Source of the DNA: Butyrivibrio sp. LC3010
GTDB lineage: Bacteria > Bacillota > Clostridia > Lachnospirales > Lachnospiraceae
Assembly: GCF_000424385.1 (NCBI RefSeq)
Contig: NZ_AUJU01000003.1
Coordinates: 124,001-188,000 of the forward strand
Direction of reading: 5' to 3'
DNA length: 64,000 nt
Shown: positions 1 through 8,357 of the stretch, one piece after another
Layout of the letters: each line of letters opens with the position of its first letter
How positions within the stretch are numbered: the stretch's first letter is position 1
Notes under the pieces: model-generated
The model's input: the letters and a program-made list of their open reading frames with translations, nothing else
Database searches by the model: none
What the model was told of the DNA's origin: nothing
Program-made: the position numbers and the translations under genes

Positions 1-1091
1 CGCTCTGTGGTATCCATGGACATTACTTCCTCTATGTAGGCGACAATAGCCATCAGAACCTCATTTACGTCTTCCCTGAAATCTCCGGCATAAGGGACAT
101 ATCCCTCTCTTGCAAAATATAATGCATCCGGCTCCTGATTCTCAGCAAAGACAAAGCTTATGGAAGGAACTCCTACCGCACATAGCTCATACAGTGTTGT
201 TCCTGCCGGAGTTATGGCTACATCACAGCTGTTCATAATGTCCGCCACATTGGACACATTCTGATGAAGCGCCACATATCCGTCCTCAATATACTGCTGA
301 ACCTTCTCAGTTACCCTGTAGAAGCGTCCTGCCAAAAGATGAATTTTCTTTTTTCCGTCTTTAAAATGAAGCTCAGGATATCTCATGATTGCACTGATAA
401 TCATCTCAGATAATCCCATACTGTCTGCACCGCCAGTTGTAAGAAAGATGTTATCAATTCCTCCTATATCGTAGCCAAAGGTCCTGTGAGCACCATCCGC
501 AGACTCCTGATTCTCGCCTGCCACAATGTCGATATTCACAAGAGCCTCTCCATCCGTACCAAGTCTTCCGATATCACTACTTATTCCTGTTCCACGGGAC
601 ATCCTGTTTCTCTGTACAAACTGATCTCTTATGGGAATATACTTCGTTCCAAGAAGGAGTGTCGGTGCCTCTCCTTCATAGAATTCCTCATAGGCAAGAT
701 CCGGAGCCCCGGGACTGTAATTTAGTATCGCAGTTGCCGGGAATCTTTCTTTTTGCATATCATCGATGTACATGGTGCGGATATCATTTGTTTCAAGCAT
801 CCGGATATACTCAGGAGTTGCGTAATAGCTGTCAACCAGCATGGCTGAAATTCCTTCCTCATGAAGGAAATCAAGAAGAACTATTATCTCCTGCTCAGGA
901 TTTCTCCAGTCTGAATCCAAAATCGCACATTCAAATTCACCCTGAATATAAGGGATTATATTATTATCAGCAGACACAAAGACGACAGAACACCCCATTT
1001 GCTGCAGGCTCATTGCAATAGTCCTGCAGCGCATGATATGTCCCGTCGCCACTATTTCGTTTGCATCCACACGAATCGCTATCTTACTCAA
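1..1091 (-). CDS. pseG: PseG, UDP-sugar hydrolase of pseudaminate synthesis (partial, 3' end outside window)
   Basis: PseG removes UDP from UDP-2,4-diacetamido-2,4,6-trideoxy-altropyranose in the cytoplasm, just before PseI acts. The frame is open from a TTG at 1091 to the window edge. Near the N-terminus it reads VDANEIVATGHIMRC, which matches the family pattern of a GxGH-like turn followed by RC. Further on come a glycine-rich donor-site segment (FLTTGGADSMGLSEM) and a late TPAGTTLYELCAVGVPS segment typical of GT-B UDP-sugar hydrolases. The TTG start overlaps the pseI stop by 8 bases, so the two are probably translationally coupled. No ATG lies close to the expected N-terminus. About 363 codons are visible, near full family length, so only the last residues are missing. 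Confidence 0.85.
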   Translation of the reverse strand, partial: MSKIAIRVDANEIVATGHIMRCRTIAMSLQQMGCSVVFVSADNNIIPYIQGEFECAILDSDWRNPEQEIIVLLDFLHEEGISAMLVDSYYATPEYIRMLETNDIRTMYIDDMQKERFPATAILNYSPGAPDLAYEEFYEGEAPTLLLGTKYIPIRDQFVQRNRMSRGTGISSDIGRLGTDGEALVNIDIVAGENQESADGAHRTFGYDIGGIDNIFLTTGGADSMGLSEMIISAIMRYPELHFKDGKKKIHLLAGRFYRVTEKVQQYIEDGYVALHQNVSNVADIMNSCDVAITPAGTTLYELCAVGVPSISFVFAENQEPDALYFAREGYVPYAGDFREDVNEVLMAIVAYIEEVMSMDTTE

Positions 1092-2121
1092 TTTCACTCC
1101 ATTCCAGCGGTGTTCCACGTGTTAGCTTATGTTTTGCCTTTTTACCAAGTACTTCTTCGTAATGCTTGGGCTTCATTCCCTGAATGTTGTAGGATCTTAT
1201 GCTTCTCACATTTTTCTCAGTAAGCACCTCACCCTCTTCAACATCCTCAACAATAAACAGGGATCTTCTGTTGGTATATTCTCCTGCCTCTGCTTCAGTA
1301 GGTCCGTAGAATATCTTACCAAGCGCAAGCTCTGCATCATGTACTCCCTTTACCATATCTGCGAATTCATGCGGTTCCATGGAAAATGCGGAATCTGCAG
1401 AAGGAAGATTTCTATCAAGGCAGAAATGCTTCTCAATGACAACTGCTCCAAGAGCTGCCGCAGCAATAGCTGCTGTTCCTCCCATGGAATGATCTGAGAG
1501 TCCCACGGGAACTCCAAACCTCTTCTGCATATCAGGAATTGTCCTCAAATTAAGATCTGCAGAAACTGTCGGATAAACACTGCAACATTTCAAAATAATT
1601 ATATTATCATTGCCCTCAGATCTTATGGCATCGATAGCTTCCTGGATCTCTTCCTCTGATCCCATGCCGGTTGACATGATGATAGGCTTTCCTGTTCTTG
1701 CTATATATTTTATAAGCGGAATATCAACAAGCTCAAAGGATGCGATCTTGTAGAATTCCTCACCGATGTTCTCAAGATAATCCACAGAAGTCTTATCAAA
1801 TGGAGTGGAAAGAAAATCTATTCCACACTCCTCACACTTTTTCTTAATAGGCTCCATCCACTCCCAGGGAGTATAGGCTTCCTTATAAAGATCATGGAGA
1901 TTATAACCATCCCAGAGACCACCATGGATCTTAAAAGCCTCTGCATCACAATCAATAGTAATAGTATCAGCAGTATAAGTCTGAGTCTTTAAACAATCCG
2001 CACCTGCCTTCGCGGCTTCCTCAACGATCTTAAGTGCGTTATCAAGGCTTCCGCCATGGTTAGCACTCATCTCCGCTATCATGTACGCTCTGTTATTTTT
2101 AAGACATTCGTCTAATTTCAT
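1084..2121 (-). CDS. pseI: PseI, pseudaminic acid synthase
   Basis: Condenses 2,4-diacetamido-2,4,6-trideoxy-altrose with phosphoenolpyruvate to give pseudaminic acid. At 345 residues it has the expected NeuB-like TIM barrel (about 1-285) and a C-terminal SAF/antifreeze-like domain (about 288-345). Visible motifs are AEMSANHGG, TPWEWMEP, STPFDKTSVDYLE, KIASFE, STGMGSEEEI, GLSDHSMGG and EKHFCLD. The stretch LPSADSAFSMEP and the LWDGYNLHDLYKEA insert favour PseI over sialic acid synthase NeuB. An AGGAG ribosome binding site precedes the ATG. It lies between pseF (45-bp gap) and pseG (overlap). A legionaminate or sialate synthase is the alternative, but the pseB and pseG neighbours argue against it. 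Confidence 0.9.
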   Translation of the reverse strand: MKLDECLKNNRAYMIAEMSANHGGSLDNALKIVEEAAKAGADCLKTQTYTADTITIDCDAEAFKIHGGLWDGYNLHDLYKEAYTPWEWMEPIKKKCEECGIDFLSTPFDKTSVDYLENIGEEFYKIASFELVDIPLIKYIARTGKPIIMSTGMGSEEEIQEAIDAIRSEGNDNIIILKCCSVYPTVSADLNLRTIPDMQKRFGVPVGLSDHSMGGTAAIAAAALGAVVIEKHFCLDRNLPSADSAFSMEPHEFADMVKGVHDAELALGKIFYGPTEAEAGEYTNRRSLFIVEDVEEGEVLTEKNVRSIRSYNIQGMKPKHYEEVLGKKAKHKLTRGTPLEWSEIE

Positions 2122-2166
2122 TAACTACTCCTCTTTAAAACTAAATGGTTTTATGTAAAAACCAGA

Positions 2167-2871
2167 TTATCTCAAAATTCCCTGTTCGGTGAGAAATTTA
2201 TATTTAAGCTCTGCTAAGAGCCAGTCACTCTCATTATCTATATCCTGGGACTCCACCGGGTCTATGATATAAGGGATAGACTTCTCCATAGTGGTGTCCT
2301 TCTGAATCTTAAATGCATCATTTCTGAAAATATAAAACTGTCCGCACTCATGATACTGTTTCTGCAAATCCTGACTTCTGGTTGTAGCATACTCAGGATG
2401 AAGCATCTTAACCAGTCCCTTATCATCAATAAAGAGACCTCTCTGGGGCGGATACGAAAACTCCTGCATAGGTACGATAGACTCAGCGCCTGATTTTACA
2501 AGCTCATCCATAGCTTCCTTAAGCTTCCTTGCAGTAACAAACGGAGCTGTAGGATATATGCAGCAGCCGTATTCAAAGCTTCTACCCATCTCCTCATATC
2601 TGTCCAACACTTCAAGAAGCACATCAGCCGTAGTTGCTGTATCGTTTGAAGTCTCAGCGGACCTGTAAAACGGAACACTGGCACCTGCTGCCTTTGAAAT
2701 CTCTGCTATCTCCTCATCATCAGTTGATACCATGACTTCATCAAATATCCCGGATTTCAATGCCGCTTCTATTGAATAATTTATTATCGGTTTACCATTG
2801 AATATTTTTATATTTTTACGTGGTATACGTTTACTTCCACCACGAGCTGTAATTATTGCTATCGCACTCAT
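2167..2871 (-). CDS. pseF: PseF, CMP-pseudaminic acid cytidylyltransferase
   Basis: Activates pseudaminic acid with CTP to the CMP-sugar used by transferases. The 234-residue protein has the N-terminal nucleotide-binding motif ITARGGSKRIPRKN (7-20), the VSTDD segment near 49-53, and the YHECGQFY element that corresponds to the YPDAGQFY-like signature of PseF proteins rather than to sialate CMP transferases. GGAGAG upstream of the ATG serves as ribosome binding site. The order pseB, pseF, pseI, pseG means four of the six pathway enzymes are present. PseC (aminotransferase) and PseH (N-acetyltransferase) are not seen here and could lie beyond the window edge. Confidence 0.88.
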   Translation of the reverse strand: MSAIAIITARGGSKRIPRKNIKIFNGKPIINYSIEAALKSGIFDEVMVSTDDEEIAEISKAAGASVPFYRSAETSNDTATTADVLLEVLDRYEEMGRSFEYGCCIYPTAPFVTARKLKEAMDELVKSGAESIVPMQEFSYPPQRGLFIDDKGLVKMLHPEYATTRSQDLQKQYHECGQFYIFRNDAFKIQKDTTMEKSIPYIIDPVESQDIDNESDWLLAELKYKFLTEQGILR

Positions 2872-2936
2872 TAATGCTCTCCATAGTACTGAAATATGAT
2901 GTAAGAGTCAAAAAATAAATTTTGCCCTAAAAGTAC

Positions 2937-2961
2937 GAACCCCCGCAAACTGCAGGGATTC
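2937..2961. terminator. Hairpin between pseB and pseF (possible attenuator)
   Basis: A 10-bp stem (GAACCCCCGC paired with GCAGGGATTC, two G-U pairs when read on the minus strand) closes a 5-base loop. It sits in the 172-bp gap between pseB and pseF. No clean T-run follows on the minus strand (GTACTTTTAGG), so it is a weak terminator or processing site at best and could reduce expression of pseF, pseI and pseG relative to pseB. Confidence 0.4.
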
Positions 2962-3043
2962 GGATTTTTACAGGATATCGGATTTCCTAAAAAATTCGGT
3001 ATCACATAATTTATATAAGGTATTCTTACAATTAGCTCAGATA

Positions 3044-4045
3044 TCAGTGGTCAACAGCCTCATGAAGTCTGTTTCTGATCTCCTGTACGCTCATCCACTC
3101 AGTATTATTACCTGAGCTGTAGTAGAAGCCATCAGCAACCTTCCTTCCCTTGGGATCCGGAAGCTGTCTGTCGTTAAATATTACCTGAGGATATACAATG
3201 TAGTGCTTATCAAATTCATAGGTAAAAGGTGCATCCTCAACTGAAACCATGCATTCGTCGAGCTTCTCACCAGGACGGATTCCAACCTCAGTTGTTGCAA
3301 TACCCGGATACATAGCTTCTGCAAGGTCCTTGACATTAAATGAAGGAATCTTGCTGATAAAGGTCTCACCACCCTTAGCTTCTTCCAAAGCCTTGAGAAC
3401 AAGTTCAACACCTTCAGGAAGACTGATCCAGAAACGCGTCATTCTGTAATCAGTAATAGGAAGCTCCTTCTCACCATTTTCAACAAGTCTCTTAAAGAGA
3501 GGAATGATAGAGCCGCGACTTCCTGCTACATTACCATATCTGACAATTGAGAAATTGATATCCTTATTACCGGCATATGCATTAGCAGCTATAAAGAGCT
3601 TATCTGAAACCATCTTAGTAGCGCCGTAGAGGTTCACAGGATTTACAGCCTTATCGGTACTAAGCGCAACAACACGCTTAACTCCTGTATTCAGCGCAGC
3701 ATTTATAACATTCTGAGCTCCGTTTACATTCGTCTTGATAGCTTCATCCGGATTGTACTCACAAGCCGGAACCTGTTTAAGAGCTGCTGCATGGACTACA
3801 TAATCAACACCCTCCATAGCGCGCTCCATACGGGCACCATCTCTGACGTCACCAATGAAAAATCTCATCTGATCAGCATGTTCTCTATAAACCTTTTCAT
3901 TAGACATAGTGAACTGCTTATACTCATCACGGGAATATACTATGATCTTCTTGGGATTGTAATGCTCAAGAAGATACTCAGTAAAGCAATGACCAAATGA
4001 TCCTGTTCCTCCTGTTACAAGTATGGTTTTATCATCTAATTTCAT
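3044..4045 (-). CDS. pseB: PseB, UDP-GlcNAc 4,6-dehydratase (inverting)
   Basis: First step of pseudaminate synthesis: UDP-GlcNAc to UDP-4-keto-6-deoxy-AltNAc. It is a 333-residue short-chain dehydrogenase/reductase with the Rossmann motif TGGTGSFG (11-18), a catalytic STDKA segment (Asp131, Lys132) and YGATK (Tyr140, Lys144). The Asp-Lys pair replacing the usual Thr is the hallmark of the soluble FlaA1/PseB branch. Length also matches PseB rather than the long membrane-bound dehydratases. Ribosome binding site AAGAGG lies 7 bases before the ATG. It is separated by 123 bp from the upstream GT-C gene and may have its own promoter. Confidence 0.92.
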   Translation of the reverse strand: MKLDDKTILVTGGTGSFGHCFTEYLLEHYNPKKIIVYSRDEYKQFTMSNEKVYREHADQMRFFIGDVRDGARMERAMEGVDYVVHAAALKQVPACEYNPDEAIKTNVNGAQNVINAALNTGVKRVVALSTDKAVNPVNLYGATKMVSDKLFIAANAYAGNKDINFSIVRYGNVAGSRGSIIPLFKRLVENGEKELPITDYRMTRFWISLPEGVELVLKALEEAKGGETFISKIPSFNVKDLAEAMYPGIATTEVGIRPGEKLDECMVSVEDAPFTYEFDKHYIVYPQVIFNDRQLPDPKGRKVADGFYYSSGNNTEWMSVQEIRNRLHEAVDH

Positions 4046-4080
4046 TTAAATAACCTCTTTTCAATGAATAATACTTATTG

Positions 4081-4109
4081 ATTATACTATAAATAGGGAT
4101 AAATAACAT
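4081..4109 (-). promoter_or_regulatory. Possible promoter of pseB
   Basis: The minus strand has a perfect TATAAT (4086 to 4081) with a poor -35 (ATGTTA) 17 bases upstream, about 35 bases before the pseB ATG. The 123-bp gap in an otherwise tightly packed cluster makes a secondary promoter reasonable, but the -35 match is weak. Confidence 0.3.
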
Positions 4110-4168
4110 TATTTATTAATTTTGGCATTCCCACGCATGTTGCCATCAAGCCTTTTCCACAGGAAAGC

Positions 4169-5944
4169 CTACTCCATCACATACTGTGTCCACATCTCTT
4201 TATTATATACTTCCCTAAGATCCCCAAGGTCAGTCCTTTTCTCTTCCAGAGCTTTTAATATCGCATCCCTGTTATCATGGTCCGCTGCATAGATCACTAC
4301 CTTATCTGCTGCTGCAAGCTTCTCATCCTCAAGAGCTTTTGTATTTGCCTCACTTACATAATAAAGCTCATCATACTCCAAAAGCTCATCGGTAAGTCTC
4401 CAGATGTTGTCAGGTGTCGCATCATTGTACATTACCACTGCCGCGGCCCCTTTCCCATCCATCTCCTTTGCATAAGCTATTCGTCCGGCATCTTCAGGAT
4501 AGAGGAACAGCACGTTCTGATCTATAACAATACCCTTAAGTATTATTGTCAGGAACAGAATAAAGGTAACAAGTACCGGTATCTGCATATCCAAAAAACT
4601 TCTGTTGCCGACGATTGCTCTTATTCCAATTCTTGTAAAATATGCAGAAAGCAGAAGTACTATCGGATAAATGGGCATTTCATATCTGTTTGATGTATCT
4701 CCAAGAAGGAGCGCTGTCTTAGCAACGATCAGAAAATATCCCAGGGCAGCCACCGTAAGAATTCTTATGTGAGCAATGTGAAGCTTGTCCTTTTCACCCT
4801 TTACCCTGAGAAGGAAAAACAGAGCAATAAGGGCAATCACGATCATTACTATTACAATCCAGAGCATTCCTGAAAAAAGATAATCATCAGCAAGTCCGAA
4901 AAAGAAGCCAAAACGATCCAGGATGTTGGACATATCTGAAAAAGCATCCGCAGCTTCCTTCCCCCTGTATCCCCTGAAAATATGAGAAAGGGCTGCAGGA
5001 TAAATGCCAACTGCTGCCACAAGTGAAACTACAGCTCCTGCACAATAAACAACAATATATTTGAACCGCTCCGCCATAGAAGCCGCCTGCATTACAAACT
5101 CTTCATCCCCGAGAATGCTCTCTATGGTTATTGGATTTGTGTTATTTTCATTGTCACCTGTCTGCCTTTTTTTCCTTCTGTTTTTAGGCATAAGGAACAG
5201 GAACCATATGGAAAATGATAATCCCATCGTTACCATAAATATCAGGTAATAGTACTGCGTAAGAAATCCAAAAAGGCTTACAAGACAGATGCCTGCAACG
5301 TATCCTGCAAAACCCTTTTTAAATTTAGTATCGAAGGGCTTTGCAAGAACAAATCCCTTAAGTTCATTTCCTGAATAATATTTCTTTATAAGACTTATCA
5401 GCTTAAGATGCAGATATGCTGACGCAAGAATAAATACCGTAAGCCACATATACATTCTTATAAAAAGCACACAGGATATCGTCATAGGATTAAAGCCATA
5501 GGCAAACATCAAAGCAATCCTGAGCCCCCTGCTCATTCCTATACTTTTGGCAAGCTTTTCCAGAAGAACAAAGCTTATTATAAAAGCCAGGAGATTTACT
5601 GTTATTCCCTGCCATTTGCTGAATACTCCCGGAGTTATTGAGCATACTGTATGAAGCAGATCATAGAAAAACGGAGGATGCACATCCCAGGACTGAACCT
5701 GATGCACCAGACCATAATTAAAGCCCTCTCCCTTCTGCACTGTAAACTCATTTTCTATGACATCCGTATCAACCCATTCCCTGTCAGGGTAGTAGAATCC
5801 AAGACTTCTGTTGGTAGAAAAATATGAGTAATACTCATCCTGATGAAACCCTGCTTTCTGCACGCCAAAAAGACAGATACCTGCTATCTGCACGACCAAA
5901 ATAAGGAGTAATATTATAGTGTACTGTTTAGAATTGAATTTCAT
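4169..5944 (-). CDS. GT-C-type membrane glycosyltransferase, GT39/ArnT-like
   Basis: Predicted polytopic protein of 591 residues with about ten or more hydrophobic segments and a soluble C-terminal tail (about 490-591). Residues about 30-41 read KAGFHQDEYYSY, and the first large loop has WDVHPPFFYDL near residue 87. An acidic DE pair in loop 1 followed by DxHPP is the pattern of PMT/ArnT-like lipid-phosphate-sugar transferases. Such enzymes move a sugar from a polyprenyl phosphate donor to an acceptor outside the membrane. The donor could be made by the GtrB-like enzyme at 16037-16969 (inference). It shares a 4-base ATGA overlap with the GT2 gene upstream. Confidence 0.65.
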   Translation of the reverse strand: MKFNSKQYTIILLLILVVQIAGICLFGVQKAGFHQDEYYSYFSTNRSLGFYYPDREWVDTDVIENEFTVQKGEGFNYGLVHQVQSWDVHPPFFYDLLHTVCSITPGVFSKWQGITVNLLAFIISFVLLEKLAKSIGMSRGLRIALMFAYGFNPMTISCVLFIRMYMWLTVFILASAYLHLKLISLIKKYYSGNELKGFVLAKPFDTKFKKGFAGYVAGICLVSLFGFLTQYYYLIFMVTMGLSFSIWFLFLMPKNRRKKRQTGDNENNTNPITIESILGDEEFVMQAASMAERFKYIVVYCAGAVVSLVAAVGIYPAALSHIFRGYRGKEAADAFSDMSNILDRFGFFFGLADDYLFSGMLWIVIVMIVIALIALFFLLRVKGEKDKLHIAHIRILTVAALGYFLIVAKTALLLGDTSNRYEMPIYPIVLLLSAYFTRIGIRAIVGNRSFLDMQIPVLVTFILFLTIILKGIVIDQNVLFLYPEDAGRIAYAKEMDGKGAAAVVMYNDATPDNIWRLTDELLEYDELYYVSEANTKALEDEKLAAADKVVIYAADHDNRDAILKALEEKRTDLGDLREVYNKEMWTQYVME

Positions 5945-7080
5945 TTTATTCTCCTAATCCCCGCATGCACTTTTCTCACAAATTTGGGGCTTAAAGAAAG
6001 GAGTAACAGATATACTCTGTTTTTCTTTGAAAGATACGGATTGTTCAATATATCCTTCATATGTTTTCTCAAAAATCCTACAACAATTTTTCTATAAAAT
6101 TTATTGCTGTAATTCATCTTACTTATCGGAATATGCAGCAGGTAATCAAGCCTTTGTATAAGGCAGAATCTGACTGCAATCTCATGAAGCGAAGGAAAGC
6201 TCTTATTCACAAGTCTTAATGCCACATCCGAATTTCTTACAATATCCGTGAACACAGGAGGAAAATAGTCCTTCTGATCTGCTTTCTTTCTTGAATTACT
6301 GCCCGTTCTGTAAAATACGTGGTAATACTGCTGAGGTAAAATCACAAGCTTTCCTACCTTCTTAAGCATATGTATCATCAGATAGAAATCCTCATTTAAT
6401 TCTCCCTCGGGAAAGCCCTTGCAGCTGCCTGTAAAAAGCTCTCTGCTGGTGAGTTTCGTACAAAATGAGGCATCGCCTGTATGAAGAAGTAAAGTTTTTA
6501 AATGCTCCTCTCCTGAAATAATCAGCTGCTTCTTAGGGGGTATACAAACATCAGGAAGCCTTTCTCCGCTTTCTGCGATTTCATCCCTTGAAGCCTGAGC
6601 CATTAAAACAGGTGATTCCTCTGTGCTGTTCTCCTCAATGGCACGCATCAGATCCTCGTACATATGATGATCGATGTAGTCATCCGCATCGACAAATCCC
6701 AGATAGTCTCCTGTTGCAGCGGATATTCCAAGGTTTCTCGCCTTACTGCTGCCGCCATTTTCCTGATGAAGCAGTGTTATGGAAGGACCTGTGCTGTTTC
6801 TCAAAAAGTTCTCGCCTTCCTCATAGCGAAGCTGTCCCCAATTCTTTTTTATATATTCCTCTGCTCTTTTATAAGTGTTGTCTGTTGAGCCATCATCCAC
6901 GACTATAACTTCAAGAAGCTCATCAGGATAACTCTGATGACACACACTCTCAAGGCACCTTACAATAAGATCCTCTATGTTATAGGCAGGTATTATCACA
7001 CTTATCTTTTTTGTAAACAATAGTTCCTCCGATATCATTAAATCTGATTCATATTTATGCCGGGACTTCCGGTTATTCAT
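5941..7080 (-). CDS. Family 2 glycosyltransferase
   Basis: Cytoplasmic GT-A transferase of 379 residues. The N-terminal catalytic domain has ISVIIPAYN (about 26-34), VIVVDDGSTDNT and the metal-binding FVDADDYI; the C-terminal half is helical and rich in basic residues. The first 14 residues precede the domain and an internal ATG (MISEELLF) is an alternative start. The stop overlaps the next gene by 4 bases, showing operon coupling. Donor and acceptor cannot be read from the sequence. Confidence 0.8.
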   Translation of the reverse strand: MNNRKSRHKYESDLMISEELLFTKKISVIIPAYNIEDLIVRCLESVCHQSYPDELLEVIVVDDGSTDNTYKRAEEYIKKNWGQLRYEEGENFLRNSTGPSITLLHQENGGSSKARNLGISAATGDYLGFVDADDYIDHHMYEDLMRAIEENSTEESPVLMAQASRDEIAESGERLPDVCIPPKKQLIISGEEHLKTLLLHTGDASFCTKLTSRELFTGSCKGFPEGELNEDFYLMIHMLKKVGKLVILPQQYYHVFYRTGSNSRKKADQKDYFPPVFTDIVRNSDVALRLVNKSFPSLHEIAVRFCLIQRLDYLLHIPISKMNYSNKFYRKIVVGFLRKHMKDILNNPYLSKKNRVYLLLLSLSPKFVRKVHAGIRRIK

Positions 7081-7091
7081 ATAAATCCGGC

Positions 7092-8339
7092 TTATTCAAG
7101 ATGGTTATCCTCTTTTAAAGTCCTTCTTATTCCTGGAGCCTTTAAAACAAGCGCTTTACTTAACGGTCCATCATCCGGATTTTTAAAATCTTTGTTTTTG
7201 ATAATGCATTCGCTAAATTCAAGAAGTCTTTTTGCCGCAACACCTGCATTCCAGGTATCCGCTATGGCCAAATAGGCTTTTTTCTGAAGGCTTCTTACGT
7301 AGTCTGCTCTGACCATATAAGATCCATTCTTTTTATCAGCTTCTTCCAATAGCTCATCTATCTTCCCAAGAAGCTTATCCTTATCACAATCATCAAAGGT
7401 AAGTCCGTTTTCTCCATCCTTTATAAGGTAGGGTACTGCTCCCGCTTCAGAGGATGCCACCACTGCACAGGCACTGTTCATGGCTTCATTCACCACGGCT
7501 CCCCATCCTTCAAGGTAATTGCTTGCAAAGATGAAAAGATGGCTTTTTTCCATGATACCTCTTACTTTCTCAGGAGGTACTGCGCCATGCATGGTTACAT
7601 ATTCTTCGAGAGCCTTATCCTTTATCATCTCCTTAAGTCCGGATGAAAGTGGGCCGTCTCCCACAATATCCAAATGAAAATCGATATTTTTCTTCTTAAG
7701 ATACCCGGCTACCTCTAATGATAGTTCCGGGTGCTTAAGCTTTATAAGTCTTGCAGCAAAGCATATCCTTAGCTTTTCTCCATCCTTATATAGCATGTTC
7801 GAAAGTTCATCTTCACTATATCTTTTAAGAGGCGGAAAATATCCCCATTTAAAAAGCTTTCCGGGATAGGCACCTATAAGCTTAAAATCTCCTGATACAT
7901 ATGCCCCCGCACAGAGCATATAGACAGGACTGTTTCTATACTTTATGTGCTCTTCGAACTTTGCCTTCAAGCCTCTTGGTGATATGGCTTTCCATCTGCC
8001 CTCGCGGTATATTCTCTCACTAACCCTTATCACAGGTTTTCCCTGATCAAGTCTTTGCCTTATGAGGCGTTCCGAAGGGCTGTCCTTATCCTGACCTGTC
8101 CATCCGAGTATCAGAACGTCACAATCTCTGATCTTATCACCGCAGGACTTCTCATCCTCATATATCCTGAAAACATATGGCAAAGCTTTCGTGTCAGCAT
8201 TCCAGCCCATCTGTCTTCTGCCCTCATCCATAGGCTGAGACTCTATAAATGCAAAATCCTCTGAAAGCTCATCATATAACTCATCACATAACGGTATCTG
8301 ATGATGATTTATAAAGTTAGATATAAAAGTTATCTTTAT
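7092..8339 (-). CDS. Family 4 glycosyltransferase with apparent AUA start codon
   Basis: GT-B retaining transferase, 415 residues if read from ATA at 8339. The C-terminal half has the donor-site pattern (ICFAARLIKLKHPE, IVGDGP, SNYLEGWGAVVNEAM with the E-x7-E arrangement, AGAVPYLIKDGENGL). The first ATG is at 8231 but would remove 36 residues, including KITFISNFINHHQIPLCDEL, which is the conserved GT4 first strand and acceptor-site region. In frame between the stop at 8354 and 8231 there is no ATG, GTG or TTG. A perfect AGGAGG (8352-8347) stands 7 bases before ATA at 8339; ATC at 8342 is the alternative. Either a rare start is used or ATG mutated to ATA. Confidence 0.75.
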   Translation of the reverse strand: MKITFISNFINHHQIPLCDELYDELSEDFAFIESQPMDEGRRQMGWNADTKALPYVFRIYEDEKSCGDKIRDCDVLILGWTGQDKDSPSERLIRQRLDQGKPVIRVSERIYREGRWKAISPRGLKAKFEEHIKYRNSPVYMLCAGAYVSGDFKLIGAYPGKLFKWGYFPPLKRYSEDELSNMLYKDGEKLRICFAARLIKLKHPELSLEVAGYLKKKNIDFHLDIVGDGPLSSGLKEMIKDKALEEYVTMHGAVPPEKVRGIMEKSHLFIFASNYLEGWGAVVNEAMNSACAVVASSEAGAVPYLIKDGENGLTFDDCDKDKLLGKIDELLEEADKKNGSYMVRADYVRSLQKKAYLAIADTWNAGVAAKRLLEFSECIIKNKDFKNPDDGPLSKALVLKAPGIRRTLKEDNHLE

Positions 8340-8357
8340 GATTATTCCTCCTCAGGC

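Noticed and set aside
486-1223. Plus-strand open frames at the left edge
   Set aside because: They lie opposite the open pseG and pseI frames, have no family motifs and no ribosome binding sites.
1084-2121. Sialic acid synthase NeuB
   Set aside because: The SADSAF stretch, the LWDGYNLHDLY insert and the pseB/pseG neighbours fit PseI better.
7092-8231. Shorter GT4 starting at the ATG at 8231
   Set aside because: It would lack the conserved first strand and acceptor site, and has no good ribosome binding site, whereas AGGAGG stands before 8339.
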